This document shows, piece after piece, positions 44,529 to 53,680 of a stretch of DNA of 64,000 nucleotides. The notes below the pieces were generated by a model. That model was given only the letters and a program-made list of their open reading frames with translations, was not told the origin of the DNA and did no database searches. The DNA comes from Anaerolineales bacterium (lineage in GTDB: Bacteria; Chloroflexota; Anaerolineae; 4572-78; J111). The position numbers and the translations under genes were made by a program. The stretch is taken from the NCBI GenBank assembly GCA_012032575.1, contig JAAUSP010000001.1, positions 1 to 64,000 of the forward strand, written 5' to 3'. Within the stretch, counting starts at the first letter, position 1. The number at the start of each line of letters is the position of its first letter.

Positions 44529-45398
44529 TCAATGGGTCACTGAAACCAGGCTGTTATCGGTGATAAGAGCCGCATTTAACATATCAGAATAAATGTCGGT
44601 CAATTCATCTATATCAACCAGGGTAAGCGAAAGTAGTTCAAGGGCTATTTCAGCCGGCTCAGGCAAAAAGTCAGGATGAGTTAAGCCAATATTCAGACGC
44701 CAGCAAATTATATCGGCTACCTGGACAATGGCCGCCAAGTCGGGCCAGGTAGCTAACGCAGGTGTGTGATGATAAGCAATAGCATCTACCAGACGAGTGG
44801 GCAAGCCCCAGTTACGAGCCAACTCCCCACCCGTTTGGGCATGATTGATGCCCAATAAATTTTCCTCAGCCTCAATCAAGGTTAAATTGTTTTCCTGCCC
44901 AATACTTAGAAGATGAGTCCAATCAACTTTAAAGTATTGATCGAGTAGTAATTTACCGATATCGTGCAGTAAACCGGCCACATAAGCCTCGTCGGGGGCA
45001 GAGTAGGCCACCTGTTCCGATATTCTCTGGCTGGTCATAGCGACAGCTATTGAATGTTGCCACAATTCACCATGTCCCAAGTTATAGCCGGCTATTCGTC
45101 GCCCCAGCATACTTGAGTATGACAACGTAAACAGAATATTTTTTATGCGGCGAAAACCCAGCCGGGCAATAGCTTCATTTAGAGTGGTCGCTGGGTGAGG
45201 AAAGCCATAGTAGGCCGAATTGGCAAATTTCAAAATGCGGGCAGTCAATGCCTGATCCTTAGCAATGATAGAGGAAATTTCACTGATCGTTACTTCCGGT
45301 TCCTCAATCATCTTTAAAGCTTTTGATACCGAACTCGGCATCGGCTTAAGGCCGTCAACACTTTCCAGAATGGGTTTGATGTGCTTGGTAAGGGTCAT
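44529..45398 (-). CDS. HDOD-domain signalling protein
   Basis: A 289-residue HDOD protein: LKPMPSSVSKALKMIEEPEVTISEISSIIAKDQALTARILKFANSAYYGF, with HSIAVAMTSQRISEQ and a partly kept HD-like HDIGK (GLLHDIGKLLLDQ). HDOD proteins are usually non-catalytic relatives of HD phosphohydrolases and act in signalling or motility. It is embedded between flhA and flhB, so a regulatory role in flagellar assembly or chemotaxis is likely. Because HDIGK is retained, weak phosphodiesterase activity cannot be excluded. Confidence 0.88.
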   Translation of the reverse strand: MTLTKHIKPILESVDGLKPMPSSVSKALKMIEEPEVTISEISSIIAKDQALTARILKFANSAYYGFPHPATTLNEAIARLGFRRIKNILFTLSYSSMLGRRIAGYNLGHGELWQHSIAVAMTSQRISEQVAYSAPDEAYVAGLLHDIGKLLLDQYFKVDWTHLLSIGQENNLTLIEAEENLLGINHAQTGGELARNWGLPTRLVDAIAYHHTPALATWPDLAAIVQVADIICWRLNIGLTHPDFLPEPAEIALELLSLTLVDIDELTDIYSDMLNAALITDNSLVSVTH

Positions 45399-45438
45399 TT
45401 TTACTTCCAGTTTCTTCTAATTGAATTGACCTGATTGC

Positions 45439-46503
45439 TTATAAACGATTGGCCTTAAGGCGAAAGACAAAGGCTAATACTTCGGCCACAGCCTGGAAAA
45501 GTTCTGGCGGCACTTCATGGCCTATTTCAACTGCCTTAAAAAGCGTGCGAGCCAGTGGTTTGTTTTCAACCAGTGGCACTCGATGTTCGCGAGCTTTTTC
45601 TTTAATTCGCTCTGCCACCAATTGCTCCCCTTTAGCAACCACCTGGGGGGCACGCATTTTTGAGCGATCGTATCGTAACGCAATAGCCAAGTGAGTAGGA
45701 TTGGTGATGACCACATCGGCTTTGGGAACAGCAGCCATCATTCGGCTCATAGCTAACTGGCGCTGGCGTGAACGGATGCGTGATTTTAGTTGGGGATTTT
45801 CGTTGCTCTTTGCCTCTTCAATAATTTCTTGCTTCGTCATGCGTAGACCCTTTTCAAACTCATGCCGTTGAAAAAGATAGTCAGCCGCAGCCAAAACAAC
45901 CATAACTGTGCCCACGCGCAACCCCACAGCCAAAGCAACTTGAGTTAATGTACTCACGGCAGTGGAAAGGGTCATTCGACTGGTTGAAGCAATCATAGGA
46001 TAGTTATCTTGTAAAGCCTTGTAAACCACAAAGCCAATAATAACTATTTTTAGCAACGATTTGAAGAATTCAACCAAACTCCGGCCCGAAAAAACCCGTT
46101 TCCACCCCGTCAGAGGACTAACCCGCTGAAAATCTGGTTTAAGCGCTTCCTGACTGAACATGAAACCAACTTGCCCCAGATTAGCCACTACTCCAACCAC
46201 GAGTAACGTTCCAACGAGGGGCGCTATAGACTGAAGAGCCAGGCCACCAACTGTTAATCCACCTGTCTTTAGAGTATTGAAAGTAAGTTCGTTATGAATA
46301 AATGACGTAGACGACATAGTAGTAAAACTGCGTTTCATCAATGTGTTCATCGTTTCGACGACATTCGGACCAACTGTGTTCAACATCCAAAAGGCTGTCA
46401 GTAAGATAGCCGCTGAGTTGATTTCAGTGCTTTTAGTAACTTGTCCTTTTCGGCGTGCTTCATCACGCCGGCGGGGGGTAGGGGCTTCAGTACGGTCAGA
46501 CAT
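45439..46503 (-). CDS. flhB: Flagellar export switch protein FlhB
   Basis: A 354-residue FlhB. N-terminus MSDRTEAPTPRRRDEARRKGQVTKSTEIN, four membrane segments, and the self-cleaving NPTH motif at residues 268-271 in VVITNPTHLAIALRYD. The C-terminal part (VPLVENKPLARTLFKAVEIGHEVPPELFQAVAEVLAFV) is canonical. Cleavage switches export from rod/hook to filament substrates. It follows fliR after 87 bp. Confidence 0.96.
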   Translation of the reverse strand: MSDRTEAPTPRRRDEARRKGQVTKSTEINSAAILLTAFWMLNTVGPNVVETMNTLMKRSFTTMSSTSFIHNELTFNTLKTGGLTVGGLALQSIAPLVGTLLVVGVVANLGQVGFMFSQEALKPDFQRVSPLTGWKRVFSGRSLVEFFKSLLKIVIIGFVVYKALQDNYPMIASTSRMTLSTAVSTLTQVALAVGLRVGTVMVVLAAADYLFQRHEFEKGLRMTKQEIIEEAKSNENPQLKSRIRSRQRQLAMSRMMAAVPKADVVITNPTHLAIALRYDRSKMRAPQVVAKGEQLVAERIKEKAREHRVPLVENKPLARTLFKAVEIGHEVPPELFQAVAEVLAFVFRLKANRL

Positions 46504-46590
46504 TGTTAAAAAGAAAATTTAGAAAATACTTAAATCTCTATGTAAAACTGAAACCAGCCACAATTATCAAAAATGTTCTTCATAGAGGCC

Positions 46591-47367
46591 TTAACCACCA
46601 GTAATTACCAGAATATTTGTAACCATATCTGCCAGCAACTCTTTTACAAGCGGCAGTGTAATTGACAGGGTGAGTGCTAAAACCAAAAAACCTAACGCCA
46701 TCTTGAGAGGTATCCCCAAGAAAAAAACCTGAACTTGCGGTACAGCTCGAGCGACCAAACCCAACCCCAAATCCATTAACATCAATGTTCCAATAATGGG
46801 TAGAGCTATTCGTATTGCGGCAACAAAAGCTTCATTGGTTAATAGCATCAATCGTTCAATGGTCAACTGAGTCAAAACAAATGTACCTAACGGGGCAATC
46901 TCAAAAGTTCGAGCCAGGGCGGCAATAAGCCAATGATGCCCGTCAATAGTCAGAAATAAAGTCAGAGCTAACAAAGTATAAAATTGTTCAAAAGCCGAAG
47001 TAGGGGCATTACTCATCGGATCAAACAAGGTTGCGGCCTGAAAGCCAATTTGGAGACCCATAATTTTGGTTGCCACATCTATTGCTATAAAAACCAGGTT
47101 ACTTGCAAAACCGATCAGTACTCCAATTAAGATTTCCTGAGCTATCACCAGGAGAAAAGGTGGTAAATCACGCGGCAGAGTAGCAGAAACAGGGATTTTT
47201 GTATTTGCTTCTGCTGGCAAAAGAAGCAATGAGAGTAGGCCAGCTAACCCAATCTTTGCCAGGGAGGGTGTCCCGCGATGGCTAAAGATTGGCGCAGTCA
47301 TTAGAACTGATAGAACCCGCACAAAGATCAGAAATAAATTAAGTAGATAAAGGCTTGAATTAGGCAC
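46591..47367 (-). CDS. fliR: Flagellar export gate protein FliR
   Basis: A 258-residue membrane protein with about six hydrophobic segments. FliR signatures are LFLIFVRVLSVLMTAPIFSHRGTPSLAKIGLAGLLSLLL and IGFQAATLFDPMSNAPTSAFEQFYTLLALTLFLTIDGHHWLIAAL. It is the first gene of the long minus-strand unit that runs through flgG. fliP and fliQ lie in a separate unit about 4.5 kb away, so the gate genes are split. Confidence 0.94.
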   Translation of the reverse strand: MPNSSLYLLNLFLIFVRVLSVLMTAPIFSHRGTPSLAKIGLAGLLSLLLLPAEANTKIPVSATLPRDLPPFLLVIAQEILIGVLIGFASNLVFIAIDVATKIMGLQIGFQAATLFDPMSNAPTSAFEQFYTLLALTLFLTIDGHHWLIAALARTFEIAPLGTFVLTQLTIERLMLLTNEAFVAAIRIALPIIGTLMLMDLGLGLVARAVPQVQVFFLGIPLKMALGFLVLALTLSITLPLVKELLADMVTNILVITGG

Positions 47368-47399
47368 ATCTCAGTTATATCACGCACTGAGGAAGGAGT

Positions 47400-47443
47400 C
47401 AGTAAAATTCTAGTTAAAGGGGCATAAAACTGACGTAAAGAGG
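47400..47443 (+). promoter_or_regulatory. Flagellar promoter-like element, copy A
   Basis: CAGTAAA (47400-47406), 15 bases, GCATAAAA (47422-47429), then ACGTAAA (47433-47439). The same three blocks with the same spacings occur twice at 57724-57820. It lies in the fliR/HD-GYP divergent gap and points toward the HD-GYP gene. TAAA-N15-GCATAAAA resembles a weak sigma-28 promoter. Confidence 0.65.
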
Positions 47444-47466
47444 CTCAAAATCGGGCCAAAAGAGGT

Positions 47467-47493
47467 TAAGTTAGTTCAGCAAACTGCCGAAAA
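47467..47493 (+). promoter_or_regulatory. Sigma-28-like promoter upstream of HD-GYP
   Basis: TAAG (47467-47470), 15 bases, GCCGAAAA (47486-47493). It matches the FliA consensus at 3 of 4 and 7 of 8 positions. It lies 115 bp before the HD-GYP start and is followed by no other gene start. Confidence 0.6.
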
Positions 47494-47607
47494 GTTGCTA
47501 AGGCTCAATGTATTTTATGAGAGCTGAGTGATGGGAGTCACCAATCAACAGGCGAGTATTTACTTTTTGTTTGCCCGTCCATATTGATGCCCTAAAGTGG
47601 TTTTAAG

Positions 47608-48798
47608 ATGCTAAGACTACCTACTAATATTCTGCAACCCGGTATGGTGCTGGCTAAACCTGTCATAAACGAACGAGGTCAAGTTCTCCTACGTCAAAAT
47701 ATTCCCCTAACTCAAGATTACATCACTACCCTTAAACGCAGAGGGTACACCAGCATCTATATCAACGATGGTGATACAGACGATATCCAGATTGAAGAGA
47801 TTCTTTCTCAGGATGCTCAAAGACAAGCTCAGGCTACCCTGGCGCTCGTATTTGACTTTGTCGAGCAAGTTTCGACCAATATTAACCATACCCAAAGTGA
47901 AGCCATTGTAGCCGATCTGCATGATCCAGGTGTTGCAAATGCACTACGTGGGCATGAAGGGTTTAAGCAGTTAGAACAGATGGTTTCCACAATTTTGGAT
48001 AATTTACTTGAGTCTGATACCGTAACCAGTATTGCTCAGATCCGTAACCATAATGACATTATCTTTAGTCATTCCGTCAATGTAACAACCACCGCCCTAA
48101 TGATTGGCAAGCGCCTGCATCTTAATCAAAAAGACCTGGAACGGTTGGGGGCCGGCTGCCTATTACACGATATCGGCAAAATTTTTCTTGATCAGACTAT
48201 CTTGCATGAGCACAAAAGTTCTTCATTAAATCCGGTTCAACTGTTTACTTTACAGCGGGAACACCCCAGGTTGGGTTATGAACTCTTACGTACCCGCAAC
48301 CCTGATGCTTCCTTGATTAATCACGTCGCCCTCGAACATCATGAGCGGCAGGATGGTCGTGGCTACCCACGAGGTTTACGCGGTACAAATAAAGTAGAAC
48401 GGATTTCAAAAGATCCTCAAAATGTGACGCTTATTGCTGAGATTGCTGCCGTGGCTGATGTTTACGATATACTTAGCGCTGAAAAGCCAGGACGATCTGC
48501 TTTAACCCCTCAGCAAATTACCGACACTATGCATCGCCTCAGCGGAACATTTCTCAATCGAGAAATTACTCAGCTCTTTCTATCAATGTTACCGGCTTTG
48601 CCCCTGGGTATTGGAATAGTAGTCCAAACTGGACGCTACACCGGATACAAAGGGGTAGTCGCCCAAACAAATCAAAAGCAACCAGAACGCCCATTGGTTC
48701 GCCTGCTGTATAATCCTCAGGGAGACCGCATTATGCCCATTGAATTAGACCTGGGGCGTGAGTCCAATATTACCGTAGAAGCAACCTTGTCCCTATGA
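47608..48798 (+). CDS. HD-GYP domain cyclic-di-GMP phosphodiesterase
   Basis: A 396-residue protein. The N-terminal part (residues 1-60) resembles DUF3391-like segments (LQPGMVLAKPVINERGQVLLRQNIPLT). The HD-GYP catalytic domain (about 130-330) has HD at 187-188 in LLHDIGK and HHERQDGRGYPRGLRG at 244-259, with all metal-ligand motifs visible. The C-terminal part (VVQTGRYTGYKGVVAQTNQKQPERPLVRLLYNPQG) is a small beta domain. It hydrolyses cyclic-di-GMP and so favours motility. Its 3' end overlaps the cyclase gene (ATGA). Confidence 0.93.
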   Translation: MLRLPTNILQPGMVLAKPVINERGQVLLRQNIPLTQDYITTLKRRGYTSIYINDGDTDDIQIEEILSQDAQRQAQATLALVFDFVEQVSTNINHTQSEAIVADLHDPGVANALRGHEGFKQLEQMVSTILDNLLESDTVTSIAQIRNHNDIIFSHSVNVTTTALMIGKRLHLNQKDLERLGAGCLLHDIGKIFLDQTILHEHKSSSLNPVQLFTLQREHPRLGYELLRTRNPDASLINHVALEHHERQDGRGYPRGLRGTNKVERISKDPQNVTLIAEIAAVADVYDILSAEKPGRSALTPQQITDTMHRLSGTFLNREITQLFLSMLPALPLGIGIVVQTGRYTGYKGVVAQTNQKQPERPLVRLLYNPQGDRIMPIELDLGRESNITVEATLSL

Positions 48799-51173
48799 CC
48801 GGCTCACTCCTTCCTTGCGCCTCATGCCAAAAGCCACTCCCTTTTGGTGCCAGCTATTGCCCAGCTTGTGGACAACCGCAAACAAATACCGGCTCCTTGT
48901 CTTTGGGAGAACGGCGGCTAGTGACCATTTTATTTGCCGACCTAGCCTCCTTCACTGCCGTTAGTGAAAACTCAGACCCTGAAGATGTAATTGATATGCT
49001 TAACTATGTCTTCACCCGATTAATGGTTGAATGTGATCGGGAGGGGGGCTATCTCGATAAAACCGTTGGCGATCAACTGATGATACTTTTTGGCGCACCC
49101 AAGACCCACGAAGATGATCCGGTACGAGCTGTGCGTGCCGCTTTGGCAATGCAAGCAGCTATGGAAGAGTTAGCACCGGTAATGCGTGAAAAAGTAGGTG
49201 CAGCCTGCAAGCTGAATATCGGCATCCATACTGGCAACGTGGTTTGGGGGCAAGCTGGTCCAACCGGACGGACAGCCCCAACGGTTATCGGTGATGCAGT
49301 AAATTTGGCTTGCCGTTTACAACAGGCGGCCAAAGACGGCCAAGTTCTGGTTTCTGAAGCTGTCTACCTCCGTGCCAGACGCCTCTTTGAATTTAAGGTA
49401 CTCGACCCCATCAAAGTTAAAAACAAAAGTGGGACGATCCCCATTTATGCTCCCCTTCATCCTCACCAACGTGTTACCGCCACCTCAGCCGGACCAACAG
49501 ATACAAGAATCCCTCTTGTGGAGCGGGACCAAGAATTACAAATGCTCCATGCTTACTGGTCCCGAGCCATTGCCGGTTCGCCCCAGATAGTTCTTCTTCG
49601 CGGCGATGCCGGTTTGGGTAAAAGCCATCTTTTGGCTGAATTTGCCAATGGCCTTGATACTTATACGCTTGATAAGCAACCGTTGGTATTGCACACCTAT
49701 TGTAAATCCACAACCGATGGTGACTATAATCCTCTAAGTAACCTGCTGTATCAACTTTTTGGACTTACAGCCGAGGATACGGATCTTATTCGCAGACGTA
49801 AGGTCGAAGATCGGGCACGAATTCTGGGTATAGGTGAAAACAAATTTTTACCATTGATGGGTTATCTTCTGGGCTGGTATCGAAACGATACCCGCTTGGC
49901 AATTGACTCCTTGCGAGAGTTTGCTTTGGAAGTAGCAGCCAATCTATTCTTGAAACAATCAACTCACCGCCCGGTAATGCTAATTATTGATGACCTGCAA
50001 AGAACAGATTCTGAAACAGTAAAATGGCTTAATCGATTGGTTGCCGCCAAAGAAGCGGCTCTACGTGATACCTGGCGAGTCCCATGTCGCCTTATGGTCT
50101 TAGTTGCTTCACGGCCTCAAACAGATGCCTTGACACAACTGTCACCGATAGAAACTATAATCCTGACACCTCTCAGCGAAACTGCCCGGCGAGATTTGAT
50201 TGGGTATTTGTTACCCGGACGAGGCTTGCCACTCTCCCTAGTGGAACGACTCAGTCGAGAATCGGAAGGAAACCCATTCTATTTGGTTGAAGCTGCCCGA
50301 GGAATCATTCAATCAAAACAGTTGGTACGACAAAATGGGGTATGGCATCTCACCCGGCCCGACAGCCAAATTGAAATGCCCCAGAGTGTCGAAGGGTTGA
50401 TGATGACCAACCTGGATGCCCTGGATCCTGTTACCCGGAACGTACTCCAGCATGCCGCTGTGATCGGTCCAAAATTTAGCTATTCACTTTTAGCAGCTAT
50501 CACCCCAGTTTCAGAACTTGACCAACATTTGGCCGAGCTAGAGCAACGTGGCCTGATTGTACCTGATATCAATAACAACAAAACTACAGAGAAAAACTAC
50601 GCATTTAATCACCTAGTTATGCGTGAGGTAACCTATCAGAGTATCCTCCGTAAAACCCGCCGGGATTTGCACCAGCGTATTGCCGAGATTACAGAAACAG
50701 AGGCTTTATCTGATCCAACGGATTTAAAGTCATTGGCTCACCATTATGCGGCTGGTGGTGATAGAGAAAAATTGGTTGCATACAATTGGTTAGCTGGACA
50801 GCACGCACTTGATGAAGCAAATTTTGAGGAAGCTTATCATCATCTCCAACTTGCCTGGAATGTTCTCAAAGATATGTCTGAACCTGATAACGAAATCTAC
50901 CAAAAACTTACTGTAGCACTGGGCGATGCCAGTACTTTTACCGGCAAATTTGCTCTAGCAGCAACATGTTATCAAGTTGTTCAAGAAATGATGGGAGATC
51001 GTCCGGAGGAACTACCTCATCACTACTACCGTTTAGGGCGATTGCACTTCTATCAGGCGGACGCCAAGGTAGCTTATGAGTATTATGAACAGGCTTCTGC
51101 CTTAGCGGAAACCGATATTTCGTTAAAATCTCAAATTGAGGCAGAGTTGCGTCTGTTATACGATATGGGATAA
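48795..51173 (+). CDS. Class III adenylate/guanylate cyclase with AAA-type ATPase and TPR-like domains
   Basis: A 792-residue multidomain regulator. A zinc ribbon (Cys 8, 11, 22 and 25) leads. The class III cyclase domain (about residues 38-225) has metal aspartates D49 (FADLASFT) and D93 (VGDQLMILFG), GIHTGNVVWGQ and VIGDAVNLACRLQ. An ATPase domain has Walker A LLRGDAGLGKSHLLAEFA and Walker B LIIDDLQRTDSE. A helical TPR-like tail follows. Relatives usually have a much longer tail, and this one ends abruptly in LRLLYDMG, so a truncation is possible. It is translationally coupled to the HD-GYP gene, suggesting that c-di-GMP and another cyclic nucleotide are controlled together. Confidence 0.88.
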   Translation: MTGSLLPCASCQKPLPFGASYCPACGQPQTNTGSLSLGERRLVTILFADLASFTAVSENSDPEDVIDMLNYVFTRLMVECDREGGYLDKTVGDQLMILFGAPKTHEDDPVRAVRAALAMQAAMEELAPVMREKVGAACKLNIGIHTGNVVWGQAGPTGRTAPTVIGDAVNLACRLQQAAKDGQVLVSEAVYLRARRLFEFKVLDPIKVKNKSGTIPIYAPLHPHQRVTATSAGPTDTRIPLVERDQELQMLHAYWSRAIAGSPQIVLLRGDAGLGKSHLLAEFANGLDTYTLDKQPLVLHTYCKSTTDGDYNPLSNLLYQLFGLTAEDTDLIRRRKVEDRARILGIGENKFLPLMGYLLGWYRNDTRLAIDSLREFALEVAANLFLKQSTHRPVMLIIDDLQRTDSETVKWLNRLVAAKEAALRDTWRVPCRLMVLVASRPQTDALTQLSPIETIILTPLSETARRDLIGYLLPGRGLPLSLVERLSRESEGNPFYLVEAARGIIQSKQLVRQNGVWHLTRPDSQIEMPQSVEGLMMTNLDALDPVTRNVLQHAAVIGPKFSYSLLAAITPVSELDQHLAELEQRGLIVPDINNNKTTEKNYAFNHLVMREVTYQSILRKTRRDLHQRIAEITETEALSDPTDLKSLAHHYAAGGDREKLVAYNWLAGQHALDEANFEEAYHHLQLAWNVLKDMSEPDNEIYQKLTVALGDASTFTGKFALAATCYQVVQEMMGDRPEELPHHYYRLGRLHFYQADAKVAYEYYEQASALAETDISLKSQIEAELRLLYDMG

Positions 51174-51189
51174 CGGGGGTATATTGGTG

Positions 51190-51906
51190 TTATTCAACCA
51201 GCTTATAAAAATCAGTTTCCAACTCAACAACCTGACTCATGAAGGCGTCCATCTGATCTTGTCTCAACTGACCCTCTGAATTAGCCATTTCTTGAACGAG
51301 GGCGTGTAAGCGATAGGCGCTATCCAGGGCGATTTGAACAAAGCGTTTTTGTTGGCGAGGGTTGCCAGCAAAACGTTCCGTGAGAGTCAAGGTGAGAGCA
51401 GCTAATACCCTGTCTAACAGAGGCCGGAACTCCTGACTCGTTTTATCAAATATTGTTAAACCAAGCCTATCTATCTCTGCTTTCGCTTCAGCCAGGCCCT
51501 GCTGACGGCTAAGAGCAGTACGACGGAGCAACGCATGAATCCGAGCCAATAGCTCCTGAGTATCAAACGGTTTGGTAATGTAATCATCAGCCCCACATTC
51601 GATACCGGTTAGCTTATCCACCTGAGCCGATCGAGCGGTCAGAAAGATGAAAGGGATAGCAGCCGTCACGGGGTCTCTCATCAGAGTCTTCCGCACTTCA
51701 AAGCCATTGGGGGGCGGCATCATGATATCGCACAAAATAATATCCGGATGTTCGTTTTGGATTAGACTCAACCCCTCGCGGCCGTTGACTGCCGTTACAA
51801 CTCTATAACCGGCTCTTTTCAAGATTAAAGTCAGATGAAGCAAAACTTCTTTAGCATCATCTATCACTGCTACAGTGGCGGGTTGAGAATTTGTTGAATT
51901 GTTCAT
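51190..51906 (-). CDS. Response regulator with C-terminal helical domain in the fli operon
   Basis: A 238-residue protein. The receiver domain has the acidic pair in VIDDAKE, phospho-acceptor D60 in IILCDIMMPPPNGFEVR, FLTARS and ITKPFDTQELLARI. The second half is helical (SRQQGLAEAKAEIDRLGLTI and RFVQIALDSAYRLHALVQEM) and has no recognised DNA-binding motif. Its ATG overlaps the fliQ stop (ATGA), so it is co-translated with the export gate genes and fills the place where fliR usually follows. It may act by protein-protein contact. Confidence 0.88.
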   Translation of the reverse strand: MNNSTNSQPATVAVIDDAKEVLLHLTLILKRAGYRVVTAVNGREGLSLIQNEHPDIILCDIMMPPPNGFEVRKTLMRDPVTAAIPFIFLTARSAQVDKLTGIECGADDYITKPFDTQELLARIHALLRRTALSRQQGLAEAKAEIDRLGLTIFDKTSQEFRPLLDRVLAALTLTLTERFAGNPRQQKRFVQIALDSAYRLHALVQEMANSEGQLRQDQMDAFMSQVVELETDFYKLVE

Positions 51907-52172
51907 CGTACCATATAGGGCAGCATGTCAAATAGTCTAACAGTGAATCCGATTACTTCTTCCAGCATCCAGGGACCAAAAATAACTAGTACCAGGGCCA
52001 GGGCGAATATTTTAGGCACAAAAGTGAGAGTTGCCTCATTAATTTGGGTTACTGCTTGAAAGAGGCTAATAACCAATCCAACTAATAGACTGACGCCCAA
52101 CATGGGTGTGCCAAGCATCAATACCATTAACATAGTATCTCGCCCTAATGTCATAACAGTCGATTCATTCAT
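51903..52172 (-). CDS. fliQ: Flagellar export gate protein FliQ
   Basis: An 89-residue FliQ with two membrane helices. Signatures: TVMTLGRDTMLMVLMLGTPMLGVSLLVGLVISLFQAVTQINEATLTFVPK and a second helix ALALVLVIFGPWMLEEVIGF. It is part of the FliPQR gate helix. It lies 14 bp downstream of fliP. Confidence 0.95.
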   Translation of the reverse strand: MNESTVMTLGRDTMLMVLMLGTPMLGVSLLVGLVISLFQAVTQINEATLTFVPKIFALALVLVIFGPWMLEEVIGFTVRLFDMLPYMVR

Positions 52173-52186
52173 TTTATAGCTCCATT

Positions 52187-52950
52187 TTACTGTCCAAAGC
52201 TCATTACTAATGACCGGACAATCAAGTGCCAGCCATCCACCATAACAAAAAGAAGCAGCTTAAATGGCAGTGAGATAACTGACGGTGGAAGCATCATCAT
52301 ACCCATTGACATCAAAGCGCTGGCTACCACCATATCAATGATAAGAAAAGGTATAAAAATAAGAATTCCCATCTGGAACGCAGTTTTTAACTCACTAATG
52401 ATGAAGGCTGGAATAAGCACATAGATTGGCACATCATCCTGAACTTTGGGTCGTGTCAGATTAGCCAAATCAACAAAAAGCGCCAAGTCGCGTTCACGGG
52501 TCTGCCGGAAAAGGAATTCACGAATTGGTATCTCAGCTTGTACTACGGCGGTCTGCTGATCAATTTCGCCTTTTAGGTAAGGTTGCAGGGCTTGTTCATT
52601 AACTTGATTCCAAGTTGGAGCCATTACGAAAAAGGTTAAGAAAATAGCCAGACCAACAACAACCTGGTTAGGTGGGAGTTGAGGCACGGCTATAGCGTTA
52701 CGAACAAAGGATAAAACAATGACAATACGAGTGAAACCAGTAATCATCACCAGCAAAGCGGGAGCCAGGCTTAGTACGGTAAGAAGCAGCATAATCTGCA
52801 ACCCACCACTGACCACTTGAGGATTATCAAGGTTTAAATTTGTACCATCGAAATTTAGGGGTAGTTGGGCGGTACCAGGATCGCTAGCGCAGCCTGTTGT
52901 TAACAACAGAAAAAAAGCAGGAACAGGCCAATTTGCACTGAGTTACGCAT
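52187..52950 (-). CDS. fliP: Flagellar export gate protein FliP, one apparent frameshift in the signal peptide
   Basis: A FliP of about 255 residues. The conserved core includes LLLTVLSLAPALLVMITGFTRIVIVLSFVRNAIAVPQLPPNQVVVGLAIFLTFFVM, FVDLANLTRP, ILIPFLIIDMVVAS and MMMLPPSVISLPFKLLLFVMVDGW. The uninterrupted frame begins inside the signal peptide at 52906. ATG 52950 (MRNSVQIGLFLLFF) is in another frame and joins it if one T is restored near 52910. FliP is normally made with a signal peptide, so the longer start is preferred. The signal ends in LLTTGC, which resembles a lipobox but has Thr at -3. Confidence 0.9.
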
Positions 52951-52970
52951 TTTCAAAGTTATTCCTCCCT

Positions 52971-53672
52971 TCAGGGGTGTTGCCGAATACGTTGAACGGT
53001 CGCTCTCAAGTGCTCAAAAGCCGACTGCCAATCAAGGGGGCGTGATAGATTGTTATCAAATTTGCTTTGGGACAGAGCCTCGTCAAAAGATGACATTTCT
53101 TCTGATAGCGGTGAAGTAGCAACATCAGCCAACTCTGCCAATAACGATAGTTGATGATCCGTGGCACCAATCAATAATGTTTTCTCCCCAACTACTACAA
53201 GATGTAAGCTTCGCCCCGGAGCAAGGCCTGTTGTTTCCAAAACTCTAATGGTTGTACCACCAGCATCTGCCTGAATTCGACTCTTTTGCAGCCAACGCAG
53301 GCCGGTCAGAGCGAGGTAAACCAGTCCTATCACCAGAAGCAGTTTCAGTGCCAGCTCCCCTGTGCTCATCCATAACGGTTTATCATCCGCAGAACTTTCT
53401 GCCAAAAAAGGGATGGTTTCAGAGTCGTATTCATCTAAAAAAGCCCCTTCGGTTTCATCTACCTCAGCCTGACGTTCTTCTAAAATAGCAACAGAGGATT
53501 CTTTAACAAGTTCTTCTTTCGTCGGAGTAGATAATGACCGAGAAGGTTCGGTTCCAACAGGATATAAGAGTGACTGACCAAAGAATAAAAGAAATCCCAG
53601 ACTAAAAATGATTAACCAGATAGACCAACCGAAATTGAATCTCCGTCTCTGCAACCGCTGATGACCAAACAT
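52971..53672 (-). CDS. fliO: Flagellar biosynthesis protein FliO
   Basis: A 233-residue FliO-like protein. It has one membrane helix near the N-terminus (FGWSIWLIIFSLGFLLFFGQSL), a polar acidic segment, and a second helix (LALKLLLVIGLVYLALTGL). The FliO core follows: IRVLETTGLAPGRSLHLVVVGEKTLLIGATDHQLSLLAELAD. The N-terminal extension with an additional helix is longer than in enteric FliO. FliO scaffolds FliP ring assembly. It lies between fliN and fliP, the canonical position. Confidence 0.9.
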   Translation of the reverse strand: MFGHQRLQRRRFNFGWSIWLIIFSLGFLLFFGQSLLYPVGTEPSRSLSTPTKEELVKESSVAILEERQAEVDETEGAFLDEYDSETIPFLAESSADDKPLWMSTGELALKLLLVIGLVYLALTGLRWLQKSRIQADAGGTTIRVLETTGLAPGRSLHLVVVGEKTLLIGATDHQLSLLAELADVATSPLSEEMSSFDEALSQSKFDNNLSRPLDWQSAFEHLRATVQRIRQHP

Positions 53673-53680
53673 ATTTAGAC

